Assembly (NCBI GenBank): GCA_963741385.1
Contig: CAVUHO010000003.1
Coordinates: 372,001 to 436,000, forward strand
Source: Sulfomarinibacter sp963741385
Lineage (GTDB): Bacteria > Acidobacteriota > Thermoanaerobaculia > Thermoanaerobaculales > Sulfomarinibacteraceae
Direction of reading: 5' to 3'
Length of the DNA stretch: 64,000 nucleotides
Shown here: positions 19,201-28,754 of the stretch, one piece after another
Layout: every line of letters begins with the position of its first letter
How positions within the stretch are numbered: the stretch's first letter is position 1
Position numbers and translations under genes: made by a program
Notes under the pieces: generated by a model
The model's database searches: none
Seen by the model: only the letters and a program-made list of their open reading frames with translations
Told to the model about the DNA's origin: nothing

Positions 19201-19374
19201 GGAGGACGACGGGTAGGAGGCGCTGACTGAAATGTACGACGACGAGAAGGTGGGTAGAAACTCGAGCGGTAGCCGGGTCAGCGACAGCCACCCGAGCACG
19301 AGCACGCCGAGCACCGCCATGGCCATGGTGACGCGGCGTTCTACCGCGAAACGAATGATCGGGTTGACCTTCAC
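16207..19374 (-). CDS. RND efflux permease (AcrB/MdtB-like), first of pair
   Basis: A 1055-residue inner-membrane RND permease. TM1 is 'FAVERRVTMAMAVLGVLVLGWLSL'. TM4 carries 'LMLSIGMLVDNSIVVIESIF', with a single Asp at the proton-relay site as in its partner at 11512-14733. The C-terminal TM bundle has 'PFAFIGVGLIMTLTG' and 'LILLAGIVVNNAIVLVDHINR'. Two different permeases sharing one adaptor recall the heterotrimeric MdtBC pump. It is the first gene of the permease-adaptor-permease operon and lies downstream of the Spy-like gene and its terminator. Confidence 0.93.
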   Translation of the reverse strand: MKVNPIIRFAVERRVTMAMAVLGVLVLGWLSLTRLPLEFLPTFSSSYISVSASYPSSSPAETERLIVRPLEDSLSTINGVETLTANATSSSGNVSLRFVDGTNMDLAAVDVRDRVDRVRSRLPADLERVDIRRFQSSDRPVLRFQISADWPREQLYRFTEDVIVRRLQRLEGVADVEVGGIEVRQVQINLIPDRLAALGIDVRQIAAVIRSNHEAASVGTVRDGSRSYFVRVDGKLKNLDEIRALPLGGGLRLGDVAEVEMAYPEQEEWDFLNGQEAINVRLYKASTANLLAMIDGAKAELDAIQAMPGAAGLHVNIYRDDSADVRNGISELRNTGLLGGALAVLFMFLFLRRVRSTLLVAIAIPISVVVTFVFMYLSRQAGWTDLTLNIMSLMGLMLSIGMLVDNSIVVIESIFRHHEELGEDARTATLQGASEVALPIAASTLTTMCVFLPMIFLPSGGRFAIFMTNIGLTVVVVMAASLVVAVTVVPMVAARLLSGERSHEGGLWSRFSAAYARSLVFTLRHRLAFGFAILLALVGSWYLYQRIERTFQTPSFERQVSIVVDTPKSYSAEQKRALYDEVYTLLEQHREELEIANITHTFSRSSGRSRGWSRGNRFDVYLVDEERGHLDTSEIRDRIEALLPTRAGVTMTLSRSMRGQSGSGSSIEVQLRGDRFEILEILADRAVAALRALPGVRDADSSLESGDIEVLVRPDRERTLAAGLSSQAVAQSVSSALSSRAVTFFEVEDRELDVVVQHRESDRQTLDQLKKLPVAFGDSRMTIGAVADFDTAPGARAIERVDRRSTLTITADTASGTPSFVAQRMAQQAVDNLNLPAGYEVVEGEDWMSGEQDASSALFLLGFALVLIYMVMASLFESFAQPFTIMFSVPFAFIGVGLIMTLTGQARSSSSDMGLILLAGIVVNNAIVLVDHINRLRQQGTPRDEAIVLGGRHRLRPILMTAMTTVLGLSPMVAGYFLPSVFGAPDGRAAFWAPIGLVILGGLTMSTFLTVMVIPTIYSLIDDFSLFLRRIAAAVLRPLTVPAASAESPQGKSFQ

Positions 19375-19452
19375 CTGAACATCGCCCTCCAGCGACGAGA
19401 CCGGGCTATTCCATCACGGAACGACGGCCGCGGCCAGCGGCCGGGCTCACAC

Positions 19453-19485
19453 CAAAAAGCGCGGCGGCTCCCCGGCCGCCGCGCT
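19453..19485 (-). terminator. Rho-independent terminator of the Spy-like gene
   Basis: On the minus strand an 11-bp perfect stem (19475-19485 pairing with 19458-19468, sequence AGCGCGGCGGC) with a 6-nt loop is followed by five T residues (A run at 19454-19458 on the plus strand). It lies 18 bp after the Spy-like stop codon and before the RND permease, so the RND operon may need its own promoter in 19375-19450 or depend on read-through. Confidence 0.85.
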
Positions 19486-19503
19486 CCTGGATTTTTCAAC
19501 GGG

Positions 19504-20052
19504 TCACGACGCGCGGCGCCCGCCGGAGCGACGCATGGAGCGTTTTCCGCGGTTTCCCCGCATCTCCTCGAGCTGGGCGAGCTGTTCGGGCGTGAGCACG
19601 GCGAGAGCACTCGCCTTGACGCGCTGGGCGACCACCATGAGCTCGATCTGGATCTGAGCCTGCTCGGCGGCATGGGTCCGGAAGGCGCTCTCGCTGAAGA
19701 CCGTCGGATCGGGGTGGGCCTCGCGATAGGCTTCGCGGCCGGCAGCGAGCTGCTCGGCGAAGGTCTCGATCTCCGGCCGTGCCGCATCGAGAATGGTCTG
19801 GATTTCCGCGAGTTGCTCATCCGACAAACCGAGTTCGTCGGCAAGCCGGGGCAGCATGTGGTCGAAGAAGCCGAGACCGTCGTCGGGTCCACCGCCTACG
19901 CCGGCGGGTCCGTGGCCCCAGGCGCCGCCCCCTGGTCCGCTACCGGGGCCCCCGTTGGGCCCTCCACCGGGTGCGCCCTGGGCAAAGAGCGCCAGCGGTG
20001 CCGCAAGGAGAAGTGCGGCCGTTACGGTCAGGATGATGTTTCGTGCTTTCAT
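19504..20052 (-). CDS. Spy/CpxP-like periplasmic protein
   Basis: About 182 residues from the ATG at 20052. A clear signal peptide (MKARNIILTVTAALLLAAPLALFA) is followed by a Gly-rich stretch, then a helical domain with Spy/CpxP features: 'LGLSDEQLAEIQTILDAA' and a terminal LTxxQ motif 'LTPEQLAQLEEM'. A basic tail RKRSMRRSGGRR ends the protein. Spy is an ATP-independent periplasmic chaperone and CpxP inhibits the CpxA sensor. It is divergent from a CpxRA-like pair at 20207-22478, the same arrangement as cpxP/cpxRA in enterobacteria, which supports a sensor-modulator role. Confidence 0.85.
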   Translation of the reverse strand: MKARNIILTVTAALLLAAPLALFAQGAPGGGPNGGPGSGPGGGAWGHGPAGVGGGPDDGLGFFDHMLPRLADELGLSDEQLAEIQTILDAARPEIETFAEQLAAGREAYREAHPDPTVFSESAFRTHAAEQAQIQIELMVVAQRVKASALAVLTPEQLAQLEEMRGNRGKRSMRRSGGRRAS

Positions 20053-20125
20053 GACAACCTCCGTGTATTTCGCCGCCTCGGCGGCGTGTGTTCGGTCGTG
20101 CGGTGAAACGTCTGAACCGTCTTTA

Positions 20126-20206
20126 TTGTTGACCAAAAAATCCAAACAAATGCGGGGTCAACCTCAAGAAATGTCAAGCCCGTTCGCAGGCTGGTAGGAT
20201 CGGTTC
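20126..20206. promoter_or_regulatory. Divergent control region with inverted repeat GTTGACC/GGTCAAC
   Basis: The 154-bp gap between the Spy-like and response-regulator genes contains a perfect 7-bp inverted repeat, GTTGACC at 20128-20134 and GGTCAAC at 20156-20162, around an A-rich spacer. Each arm contains a -35-like TTGACC facing outward or inward. It is a reasonable operator or promoter candidate for autoregulation by the adjacent response regulator, but no -10 box is convincing and the assignment is inferred. Confidence 0.35.
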
Positions 20207-20908
20207 ATGACGAAGGTCCTGATCGTCGACGACGATGCTGATCTCTGCGAACTCCTTGGCGAGTATCTCGAGGGCGAGGGACTCGAGGTGGCGTCCGTCC
20301 ACGACGGTGTCACCGGGGTCGTGCGCTGTCTGGAAAACAACCCCGACCTGGTGATCCTCGATGTCATGTTGCCAGGACTCGGGGGGTTTGCGGTCCTGGG
20401 CCGGATCCGCGAACGGTCGAAGGTACCCGTGATCATGCTGACCGCACGGGGTGAGGATGTGGACCGGATCGTCGGGCTCGAAATGGGCGCTGACGATTAT
20501 CTCCCCAAACCCTTCAACCCGCGTGAGCTGGTGGCGCGCATCCGGGCCATCCTCCGCCGGACTGCGGGGGAACCTGCGGACGACCGGGCGATGTTCTACT
20601 CGGTCGGCGACGTCCAGCTGGACCTGGGAGCCAGAGAGGTCCGGTGCGGGGGCCGCAGCGTCGAGCTCACCGGCGCCGAGTTCATGATCCTGGAGGTCCT
20701 CATCCGGGAGGCGGGAACCGTGGTCGGCAGGGACGAGCTGTCGCGGCAGGCTCTGGGGCGCCGGTCGAGCGCCTTCGACCGCAGCCTCGACGTCCACCTC
20801 TCCAATCTCCGCCGCAAGCTGGGGCGCTCGCCGGAGGGCGGCGAGCGGATCAAGACCGTCCGCGGCGTCGGCTACGTCTACGTCAAGCACAGCGGGAGCA
20901 CAACGTGA
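20207..20908 (+). CDS. OmpR/PhoB-family response regulator (CpxR-like)
   Basis: 233 residues. The receiver domain (residues 3-118) has the acidic pocket 'VDDDADL', the phospho-acceptor Asp in 'DLVILDVMLPGLGG', Thr in 'IMLTARG' and Lys in 'YLPKPFNPREL'. The C-terminal winged helix (about 135-230) has 'ELTGAEFMILEVLIR', the recognition-helix region 'AFDRSLDVHLSNLRRKLG' and 'IKTVRGVGYVYV'. It is probably a DNA-binding activator paired with the kinase at 21084. The divergent Spy/CpxP-like gene suggests it senses envelope stress. The cognate kinase is separated from it by a repeat-filled 175-bp gap. Confidence 0.94.
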   Translation: MTKVLIVDDDADLCELLGEYLEGEGLEVASVHDGVTGVVRCLENNPDLVILDVMLPGLGGFAVLGRIRERSKVPVIMLTARGEDVDRIVGLEMGADDYLPKPFNPRELVARIRAILRRTAGEPADDRAMFYSVGDVQLDLGAREVRCGGRSVELTGAEFMILEVLIREAGTVVGRDELSRQALGRRSSAFDRSLDVHLSNLRRKLGRSPEGGERIKTVRGVGYVYVKHSGSTT

Positions 20909-20911
20909 TGA

Positions 20912-21076
<165 letters not shown>

Positions 21077-21083
21077 CACGATC

Positions 21084-22478
21084 ATGAAAAGCCTCTTCCT
21101 CCGCATCTTTCTCTGGTTCTGGATCGCCATGGTGGTGATGGCCGTGGTCCTGGTGGTGACGTCGCCCTACTTCACCCAGTCGCGGTCGCGGGTCGAGAGG
21201 TGGCAACAGGGGGCGGAGGTCTGGGCCGGAGAACGGGTGGACCGCACGGCGCGAACGATCAGCGAGAGTGGGGCGGACGGCCTGATGATCGGCGAGCCCA
21301 GGGGCCCCGGCCACCGCGGGTCGGCCACCTTCGTGTTTGACGACGCCGGCCGCGAGGTCATGGGACGCGAGGCGCCGAAGGAAGCGGCGGACCTCGCCCT
21401 TCGGGTGGCGGAGACGGGAACGGGAGAAGCGCTCCGCCGCGGGGAGTTTCACCTGGTGGCGAAACCGGTGGCGGCCCCCGACGGGCGGCGGTTTGTCGTG
21501 GTGGGGACCCTGCACCGGCCGCCGCGCCCGATCGATCTTCTGGAGCCGAGGGCGCTGTGGCCGCGCCTCGCGGTCCTGGCGGCGATGATCGGTCTGTTGA
21601 GCTTCCTTCTTGCACGTTACCTGTCGTCGCCGGTGGGCGCATTACGGAGGGCGACCCAACAGCTCAGCGGTGGCGACCTCTCGGCGCGGGTCGGCGGCAG
21701 GGTGGTCCGCCGGCGGGACGAGATCGGAGATCTGGCCCGGGACTTCGACACCATGGCCGGGCAAATGGAAAGTCTGGTGGGTTCGCAGCAACGGCTGCTG
21801 CGCGATGTCTCCCACGAGTTGAGGTCGCCGCTCGCCCGGCTCCGCGTGGCCCTGGAGCTGGCCCGCGACCGGGCTGGGGCCGCCGCCAGGGGGAGCATCG
21901 ACCGCATGGAGCGCGAGGCCACCAGGATCGACGAGCTCATCGGGCAGCTTCTCCTTCTGGAGCGGCTGGCCGCGGGAGAGCCCGACGGCGAGAAAACCAC
22001 ATTTGCCCTCGCCGAGCTGCTCGGCGAGGTGGTGGACGACGCCTCCTTCGAAGCATCGGCCGGCGGCCGCGCGGTGAAGGTCGAGGCCGACGCCGAGGCC
22101 GTTGTCGTGGGCTACCCCGCGCTGCTGCGGTCGGCGATTGACAACGTCCTGCGAAACGCCATCCGGCACGCCCCGGAGGCCAGCGTCATCGACGTCGTCT
22201 TGACCCTCGACGGGCGGTCGGCAGAGATCGCGGTGCGAGACTGCGGCCCGGGGGTTCCCGAGGAACACCTGCATTCGCTCTTCGAGCCCTTTACCCGGGT
22301 CGCGGACGCCCGTGAGCGGTCCTCGGGCGGCTCCGGTCTCGGGCTCGCCATCGCCCGCCGCGCGGTCGAGTTGCACCGCGGGGGCGTGTCGGCCCGGAAC
22401 CATCCGGACGGAGGTCTCGAGGTCGTTCTCCGGTTTCCTCTCGACGCGCCGGCAGCGGAGGATCATCGGTCGTCATGA
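21084..22478 (+). CDS. Sensor histidine kinase (CpxA-like)
   Basis: 464 residues. TM1 is at about residues 7-27 (FLWFWIAMVVMAVVLVVTS), then a periplasmic sensor region to about 150, TM2 (LAVLAAMIGLLSFLLA), a HAMP domain ('LGALRRATQQLSGGDLSAR' region), the H-box 'LRDVSHELRSPLARLR', the N-box 'NVLRNAIRHAP', G1 'VRDCGPGVP' and G2 'GGSGLGLAIARR'. All catalytic boxes are intact. It should phosphorylate the response regulator at 20207. There is no clear Shine-Dalgarno sequence because the heptamer array abuts the start. It overlaps the next gene by 4 bases (ATGA). Confidence 0.92.
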   Translation: MKSLFLRIFLWFWIAMVVMAVVLVVTSPYFTQSRSRVERWQQGAEVWAGERVDRTARTISESGADGLMIGEPRGPGHRGSATFVFDDAGREVMGREAPKEAADLALRVAETGTGEALRRGEFHLVAKPVAAPDGRRFVVVGTLHRPPRPIDLLEPRALWPRLAVLAAMIGLLSFLLARYLSSPVGALRRATQQLSGGDLSARVGGRVVRRRDEIGDLARDFDTMAGQMESLVGSQQRLLRDVSHELRSPLARLRVALELARDRAGAAARGSIDRMEREATRIDELIGQLLLLERLAAGEPDGEKTTFALAELLGEVVDDASFEASAGGRAVKVEADAEAVVVGYPALLRSAIDNVLRNAIRHAPEASVIDVVLTLDGRSAEIAVRDCGPGVPEEHLHSLFEPFTRVADARERSSGGSGLGLAIARRAVELHRGGVSARNHPDGGLEVVLRFPLDAPAAEDHRSS

Positions 22479-23947
22479 AACCGCAGGACAGAAAGTTCAC
22501 CTCGTCGAGCGTGATGTTCCTCTCCGGTTGTCTGCTGGCGGCGGCGGCGCTGCGGCTATTTCACCTGGACTTTCAGAGCCTGTGGGTGGACGAACTTTTC
22601 TCGGTTGTGTTCAGCCACTCGAGAGTCTCCGTTGCGCAGATCGCAGCGGCCTACGCGGGTGATGTCCACCCCCTGGGCTATCCGCTGCTGCTGCACTGGT
22701 GGCTCGGTGTCTTCGGCGACACCGAAATCGCCGCGCGGGCGCTGTCAGTCGTCTTCGGGTTGCTGGGGGTGGCCGCGATGTTCGCCGCCGGGCGGCGGTG
22801 TTTCGACGCCCGGACGGGTGTGATCGCCGCGGTCGTGACGACCGTCAATGGGTTTCACATCGCGTACTCGCAGGAGGCCCGTTCCTACTCGCTGGTTTTC
22901 CTCCTCGCAACCCTGTCGTACTGGGCCTTTCTCTCGGTTCTCGCGCGCCCGGGTTGGCGAACGGCGGTGGCGTACGGGCTGGCGACGGCCGCGGCGATCC
23001 ACGTTCACTACTACGGCTTCATCGTGCTCTTCGGCCAGGTCGCGGCGGCTTTGGTCGCCCCTCTGTCGGGACGGTGGAGGTGGCGGCGGTTGCAGCCGCT
23101 GTTGGCCGGGGCCGCCGGAGCAGGGCTGACGGTTCTGCCGTGGATCGGTCCCCTGGTCAGGGTGGCAGGGCTGCGCGAGGCCTGGCCGGCGCGGCCGACG
23201 CCGTTCTTCGTTTTCGAGTACTTCAACGAGTTCTTCGGCAACCAGATCGCTCTCAGCGTCGCCTTCGCGATCCTGCTGGTGGCGCTGCCGTTCCTGTTGC
23301 GCGCCGAACCGTCCGACGCCGCCGGGGAGGGGCGCCTGCCGGCCGGGACCGCGGCGGGCCTCCTCGGCGGCGCCGTTGCGGTCTCGCTGGCCGCCGCCTA
23401 TCTGCGGTCGATCCTGGTGGTGCCGATGCTGGTGCCCAAGGTGACGATCGCGTTTCTTCCAGTCCTGCTGCTGTTGATAGCGCTCGCGCTGTCGAGGATG
23501 TCACCCGCTCCGCTGCGGAACGCCATCGTGGCCGTTGTGGCGGTGTCGTCGGTTTTCGCCCTTTTCCGGAGCGGTTATTACGACGAGCCGCGCAAGGAGC
23601 AGTGGAGGGAAGCCGTCTCCTCCATGCTGGCGGACCCCGCTTTCGACCCCGACGCTGACCTCTGTCTGGGGACCCTGGCGCCGGGGTTCCAGTTCTACGT
23701 CGACCAGTTCGGCGCGCAGCTGAGGGTCGAGGAAGCGGAGCCGACGCGTTTGCTCGAGGCCGTGAACGGACGGCCCGTCCTGCCGCGGGTGTGGCTCCTG
23801 GTGGCGCGAGATGAGGATTCCGTGCAGCCCCTGCGCCGGGAACTCAGGAGAGGGTGGGTGCGCAAGGACCGGGTGGAGTTTCTGGGTACTTCGGTGGAAA
23901 GGTGGGAGCCGGAGGATTCCGCGGAAGAGGGGCCTCATGACCCGTGA
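22475..23947 (+). CDS. GT-C membrane glycosyltransferase (family 39-like)
   Basis: 490 residues with about ten predicted membrane helices. The N-terminal loop carries the GT39/ArnT-type acidic motif 'QSLWVDELFS' and 'GDVHPLGYPLLLHWW'; another conserved stretch is 'FHIAYSQEARSYSLVFLLA'. Such enzymes transfer sugars from polyprenyl-phosphate donors on the periplasmic side of the inner membrane, to lipid A, glycans or proteins. The acceptor is unknown. It is coupled to the CpxA-like kinase by a 4-base overlap and to the next GT-C gene by 11 bases, suggesting regulated envelope glycosylation. Confidence 0.88.
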   Translation: MKPQDRKFTSSSVMFLSGCLLAAAALRLFHLDFQSLWVDELFSVVFSHSRVSVAQIAAAYAGDVHPLGYPLLLHWWLGVFGDTEIAARALSVVFGLLGVAAMFAAGRRCFDARTGVIAAVVTTVNGFHIAYSQEARSYSLVFLLATLSYWAFLSVLARPGWRTAVAYGLATAAAIHVHYYGFIVLFGQVAAALVAPLSGRWRWRRLQPLLAGAAGAGLTVLPWIGPLVRVAGLREAWPARPTPFFVFEYFNEFFGNQIALSVAFAILLVALPFLLRAEPSDAAGEGRLPAGTAAGLLGGAVAVSLAAAYLRSILVVPMLVPKVTIAFLPVLLLLIALALSRMSPAPLRNAIVAVVAVSSVFALFRSGYYDEPRKEQWREAVSSMLADPAFDPDADLCLGTLAPGFQFYVDQFGAQLRVEEAEPTRLLEAVNGRPVLPRVWLLVARDEDSVQPLRRELRRGWVRKDRVEFLGTSVERWEPEDSAEEGPHDP

Positions 23948-25187
23948 TTTCCTCGAGACCAGGTGGTGTGTTCTTCCGCTTGTGGTGCTCGCGCTGGCCC
24001 TCCTGGCGATCGGGGTGACCCGGGACTACCGCCTCAAGCACGAGGACAACAACGCGATGCATGCCGCCTTCGCCCGCGACCACTTGGGTGCGGGTTTCAG
24101 GGTCACCAAGGCGCAGGACGCCTTCGTCAACCCCGACAACGGCCGGGTGACCTTTTACGCCCACCACCCGCCGGGTTGCGGTCTGCTGCTGGCCGGGGCG
24201 TTCGCGGTCACCGGCAGCGACCGGCCTGTCGTGGTTCGCGGCGTCGCGATCGCCGCGACCCTGCTGACGCTGGTCGTGCTGTGGCGGCTGGTGCGCCGCG
24301 AAGAAGGGCCCCGCGCAGCGCTGCTGGCCGCGGCGGCGTTTGCCATTCTCCCCCAGGCCGCGTTCTACGGCCGCATGGTCAACCACGAGGTGCTGGCCCT
24401 GCCGGCCATCGTGCTTTTGGTCGATCGCTACTTCGCGACCGCCCGAGGAGGCGGTTGGCGCGCCGCAGCTGGGCTGGCGGCGGCGGCGGCGGTCGGGGCG
24501 TTGTTGGCGTGGGTGACGTTTTTCGCTATCGCGGCGTGCGCCGTCCACGCGACCCTCTCGATCCGCCGGCCGCAGCTCTATCCCGCGGCAGGACGAACGC
24601 TCGTCTTCTTGACGGGGTTGGGGGCAGCGCTGTTTGCCGTGGACGTGGCACACATCGCCTGGGTCGGGGGGGGCGATCTCTCGGATCTCGCGGGGATCTT
24701 CTCGCGCCGTCTGGGCGCCGGCCAGGACTACGGTGCGTTGCAGTGGACCCGCAAGATGTTCGGGTTTTCACGCCGGTTGGCCTCCCTGTCGGGGACTCTG
24801 GCGCTGGTGTGGATGGCGGTGCGGATCGCGCGCGGGATAGCAGGCGGAATTCGTGTACGGCCGGTCGAAGAGGTCGGGGCGGTGTTTCTGGCGGCCGGCC
24901 TCGGCTATCTCGTGGTGTTCAATTGGGGCGCCTGGCAGCACCACTACTGGCAGTTCCCGCTTCTGCCGGCGGTGGTCATCGCCCTCGCCCTGGCGGTGAA
25001 GGGTCTGATGCGGAGCGCGTCCGATGGGCCTCACCGGGCGATCTCCCGGGTCGTGCTCGTTCTGCTCCTGGTGGAGGTCGTCACCACGTCAGCCGTGGGT
25101 CTCTACACCCGGCACACCACCCCCGAGGACCGGGTCATCAACGCCTCGGAGACCTTCCGCACGCGAGGCCTCTCAAACGACCCTTGA
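23937..25187 (+). CDS. GT-C membrane glycosyltransferase (family 39-like)
   Basis: 416 residues from the ATG at 23937, which overlaps the previous gene by 11 bases. It is a multi-spanning protein with the extracytoplasmic motif 'LKHEDNNAMHAAFARDHL' (Glu-Asp pair equivalent to the GT39 acidic site), 'YAHHPPGCGLLLAGAF' and 'NHEVLALPAIVLLV'. It is predicted to be a dolichyl/polyprenyl-phosphate-sugar-dependent transferase of the inner membrane. The frame extends upstream to 23811, but that part only overlaps the preceding coding sequence. It is the last gene of the four-gene response regulator-kinase-GT-GT set. Confidence 0.85.
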   Translation: MTRDFLETRWCVLPLVVLALALLAIGVTRDYRLKHEDNNAMHAAFARDHLGAGFRVTKAQDAFVNPDNGRVTFYAHHPPGCGLLLAGAFAVTGSDRPVVVRGVAIAATLLTLVVLWRLVRREEGPRAALLAAAAFAILPQAAFYGRMVNHEVLALPAIVLLVDRYFATARGGGWRAAAGLAAAAAVGALLAWVTFFAIAACAVHATLSIRRPQLYPAAGRTLVFLTGLGAALFAVDVAHIAWVGGGDLSDLAGIFSRRLGAGQDYGALQWTRKMFGFSRRLASLSGTLALVWMAVRIARGIAGGIRVRPVEEVGAVFLAAGLGYLVVFNWGAWQHHYWQFPLLPAVVIALALAVKGLMRSASDGPHRAISRVVLVLLLVEVVTTSAVGLYTRHTTPEDRVINASETFRTRGLSNDP

Positions 25188-25204
25188 GGACCGCGGCTGC
25201 CACC

Positions 25205-25282
25205 TGCCCACCCGAATTCAGAATGAAAGGGGAGGGCGGGTGGCAATTCAAAATTCAAAATTCCGAATTCCGAATTCCGAAT

Positions 25283-25287
<5 letters not shown>
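25205..25287. repeat. GC hairpin plus AT-rich heptamer array
   Basis: In the convergent gap between the GT-C gene and leuS lies GCCACCTGCCCACCC at about 25198-25212 facing GGGAGGGCGGGTGGC at about 25230-25244. It is followed by tandem heptamers AATTCAA and then AATTCCG to 25286. This is the same hairpin-plus-heptamer design as the other intergenic arrays. The hairpin could act as a bidirectional terminator for the two converging genes. Confidence 0.75.
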
Positions 25288-27856
<2,569 letters not shown>

Positions 27857-27957
27857 GCGATCTCCTCAAGATCCGTCGCGGCGACGGACCCGGCGTATTC
27901 TAACCATCTCAACCAATCGTTACCAGTTTTGAACACACCCCGCCGAGCACTCCCGGT

Positions 27958-28086
27958 ATGCTCCTCCGCTCCTCCGCTCCTCAGCCCCCCAGCTCCCTTT
28001 CCCCCTTTCCCCTTTCCCCGCTGCGAGAAAGGCGAAAGAGTGAAATAAATCCGAAATCCGAAATCCGAAATCCGAAATCCAAATTC
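27958..28086. repeat. Polypyrimidine tract and (AAATCCG) heptamer array
   Basis: The 309-bp gap between divergent leuS and the TerB-like gene holds no gene. A C/T-rich tract occupies about 27960-28020 (CCCTTTCCCC-type repeats). It is followed by tandem AAATCCG heptamers at about 28047-28080. The remaining 80 bp to 28165 include an AGGAGG-like ribosome binding site just before the TerB-like start. Confidence 0.7.
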
Positions 28087-28165
28087 GCGTCCTCTTCCGT
28101 GGCATAATCACCATCGGCGGCGAGACAGGCCGCCCCAACACCGTTCGTAGGAGGAGACGCCGCTT

Positions 28166-28741
28166 ATGAAACACACCGACAAGGTCAAGGGACTCACAGC
28201 CACGGCACGGGCCCTCGAGGACAGTTTTTTTGCCAAGGAGAACGACCGGATTCTCAGGGAAATGCGTGCGGCGTCCGTGCGTGAAGAGAAGAAGAAGGAG
28301 TTTCGCGAGCACTTGAACATCAAGAATGAAGAACTCCTCGATGCGCTTGTCGCGCTCGCTGTCAAGCCGGAGACGCTGGTCGCCTTCACCTTGGTGCCTT
28401 TGGTCGAGGTCGCGTGGGCGGACGGTGAGATCCAGCCCAAGGAGCGTGACGCCATCATCAAGGCCGCAATCGAGCGCGGCGTGGCCGATGACAGCCCGAC
28501 CGCTCATCTCCTCAGAAACTGGCTCGCGATGCGTCCGGATCCACAGCTGCTCGAGACCTGGAGGGCCTACATCGAGGAACTCAAGCCCTCGCTCAGTGAG
28601 GCATCCTGGAAAGAGATGAAGGAGTCGGTCATGGGCCGCGCCCGCGCAATTGCCGAGGCGGCCGGCGGGTTCCTCGGGGTCGGGTCGATCTCGGCGGCCG
28701 AGAAGAAGATGCTCGAAGAGCTGGAGTGGGCCTTCGAGTGA
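28166..28741 (+). CDS. TerB-like (tellurite-resistance fold) protein
   Basis: 191 residues, predicted all-alpha and cytoplasmic. The central part matches TerB/DjlA-type domains: 'TLVPLVEVAWADGEIQPKERDAI', where the A-x-A-D-G-x-(I/L) turn with acidic residues is the likely metal-binding loop. The N-terminal third is charged and coiled-coil-like (REEKKKEFREHL). A C-terminal Ala/Gly helix ends 'AEKKMLEELEWAFE'. TerB domains bind divalent metal and appear in envelope-stress and phage-defence contexts; no ter partner is nearby, so the function is open. It has a good ribosome binding site (GGAGG). It partly abuts the next gene. Confidence 0.75.
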   Translation: MKHTDKVKGLTATARALEDSFFAKENDRILREMRAASVREEKKKEFREHLNIKNEELLDALVALAVKPETLVAFTLVPLVEVAWADGEIQPKERDAIIKAAIERGVADDSPTAHLLRNWLAMRPDPQLLETWRAYIEELKPSLSEASWKEMKESVMGRARAIAEAAGGFLGVGSISAAEKKMLEELEWAFE

Positions 28742-28754
28742 GGCCGACCGCGCA

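Noticed and set aside
16225..19230. 1001-codon ORF on the plus strand opposite the RND permease (also 11479-13317 and 17465-19291)
   Set aside because: Low-complexity Arg/Gly/Asp/His-rich translation with no domain, directly antisense to clear RND genes. Long shadow ORFs are expected at this GC content.
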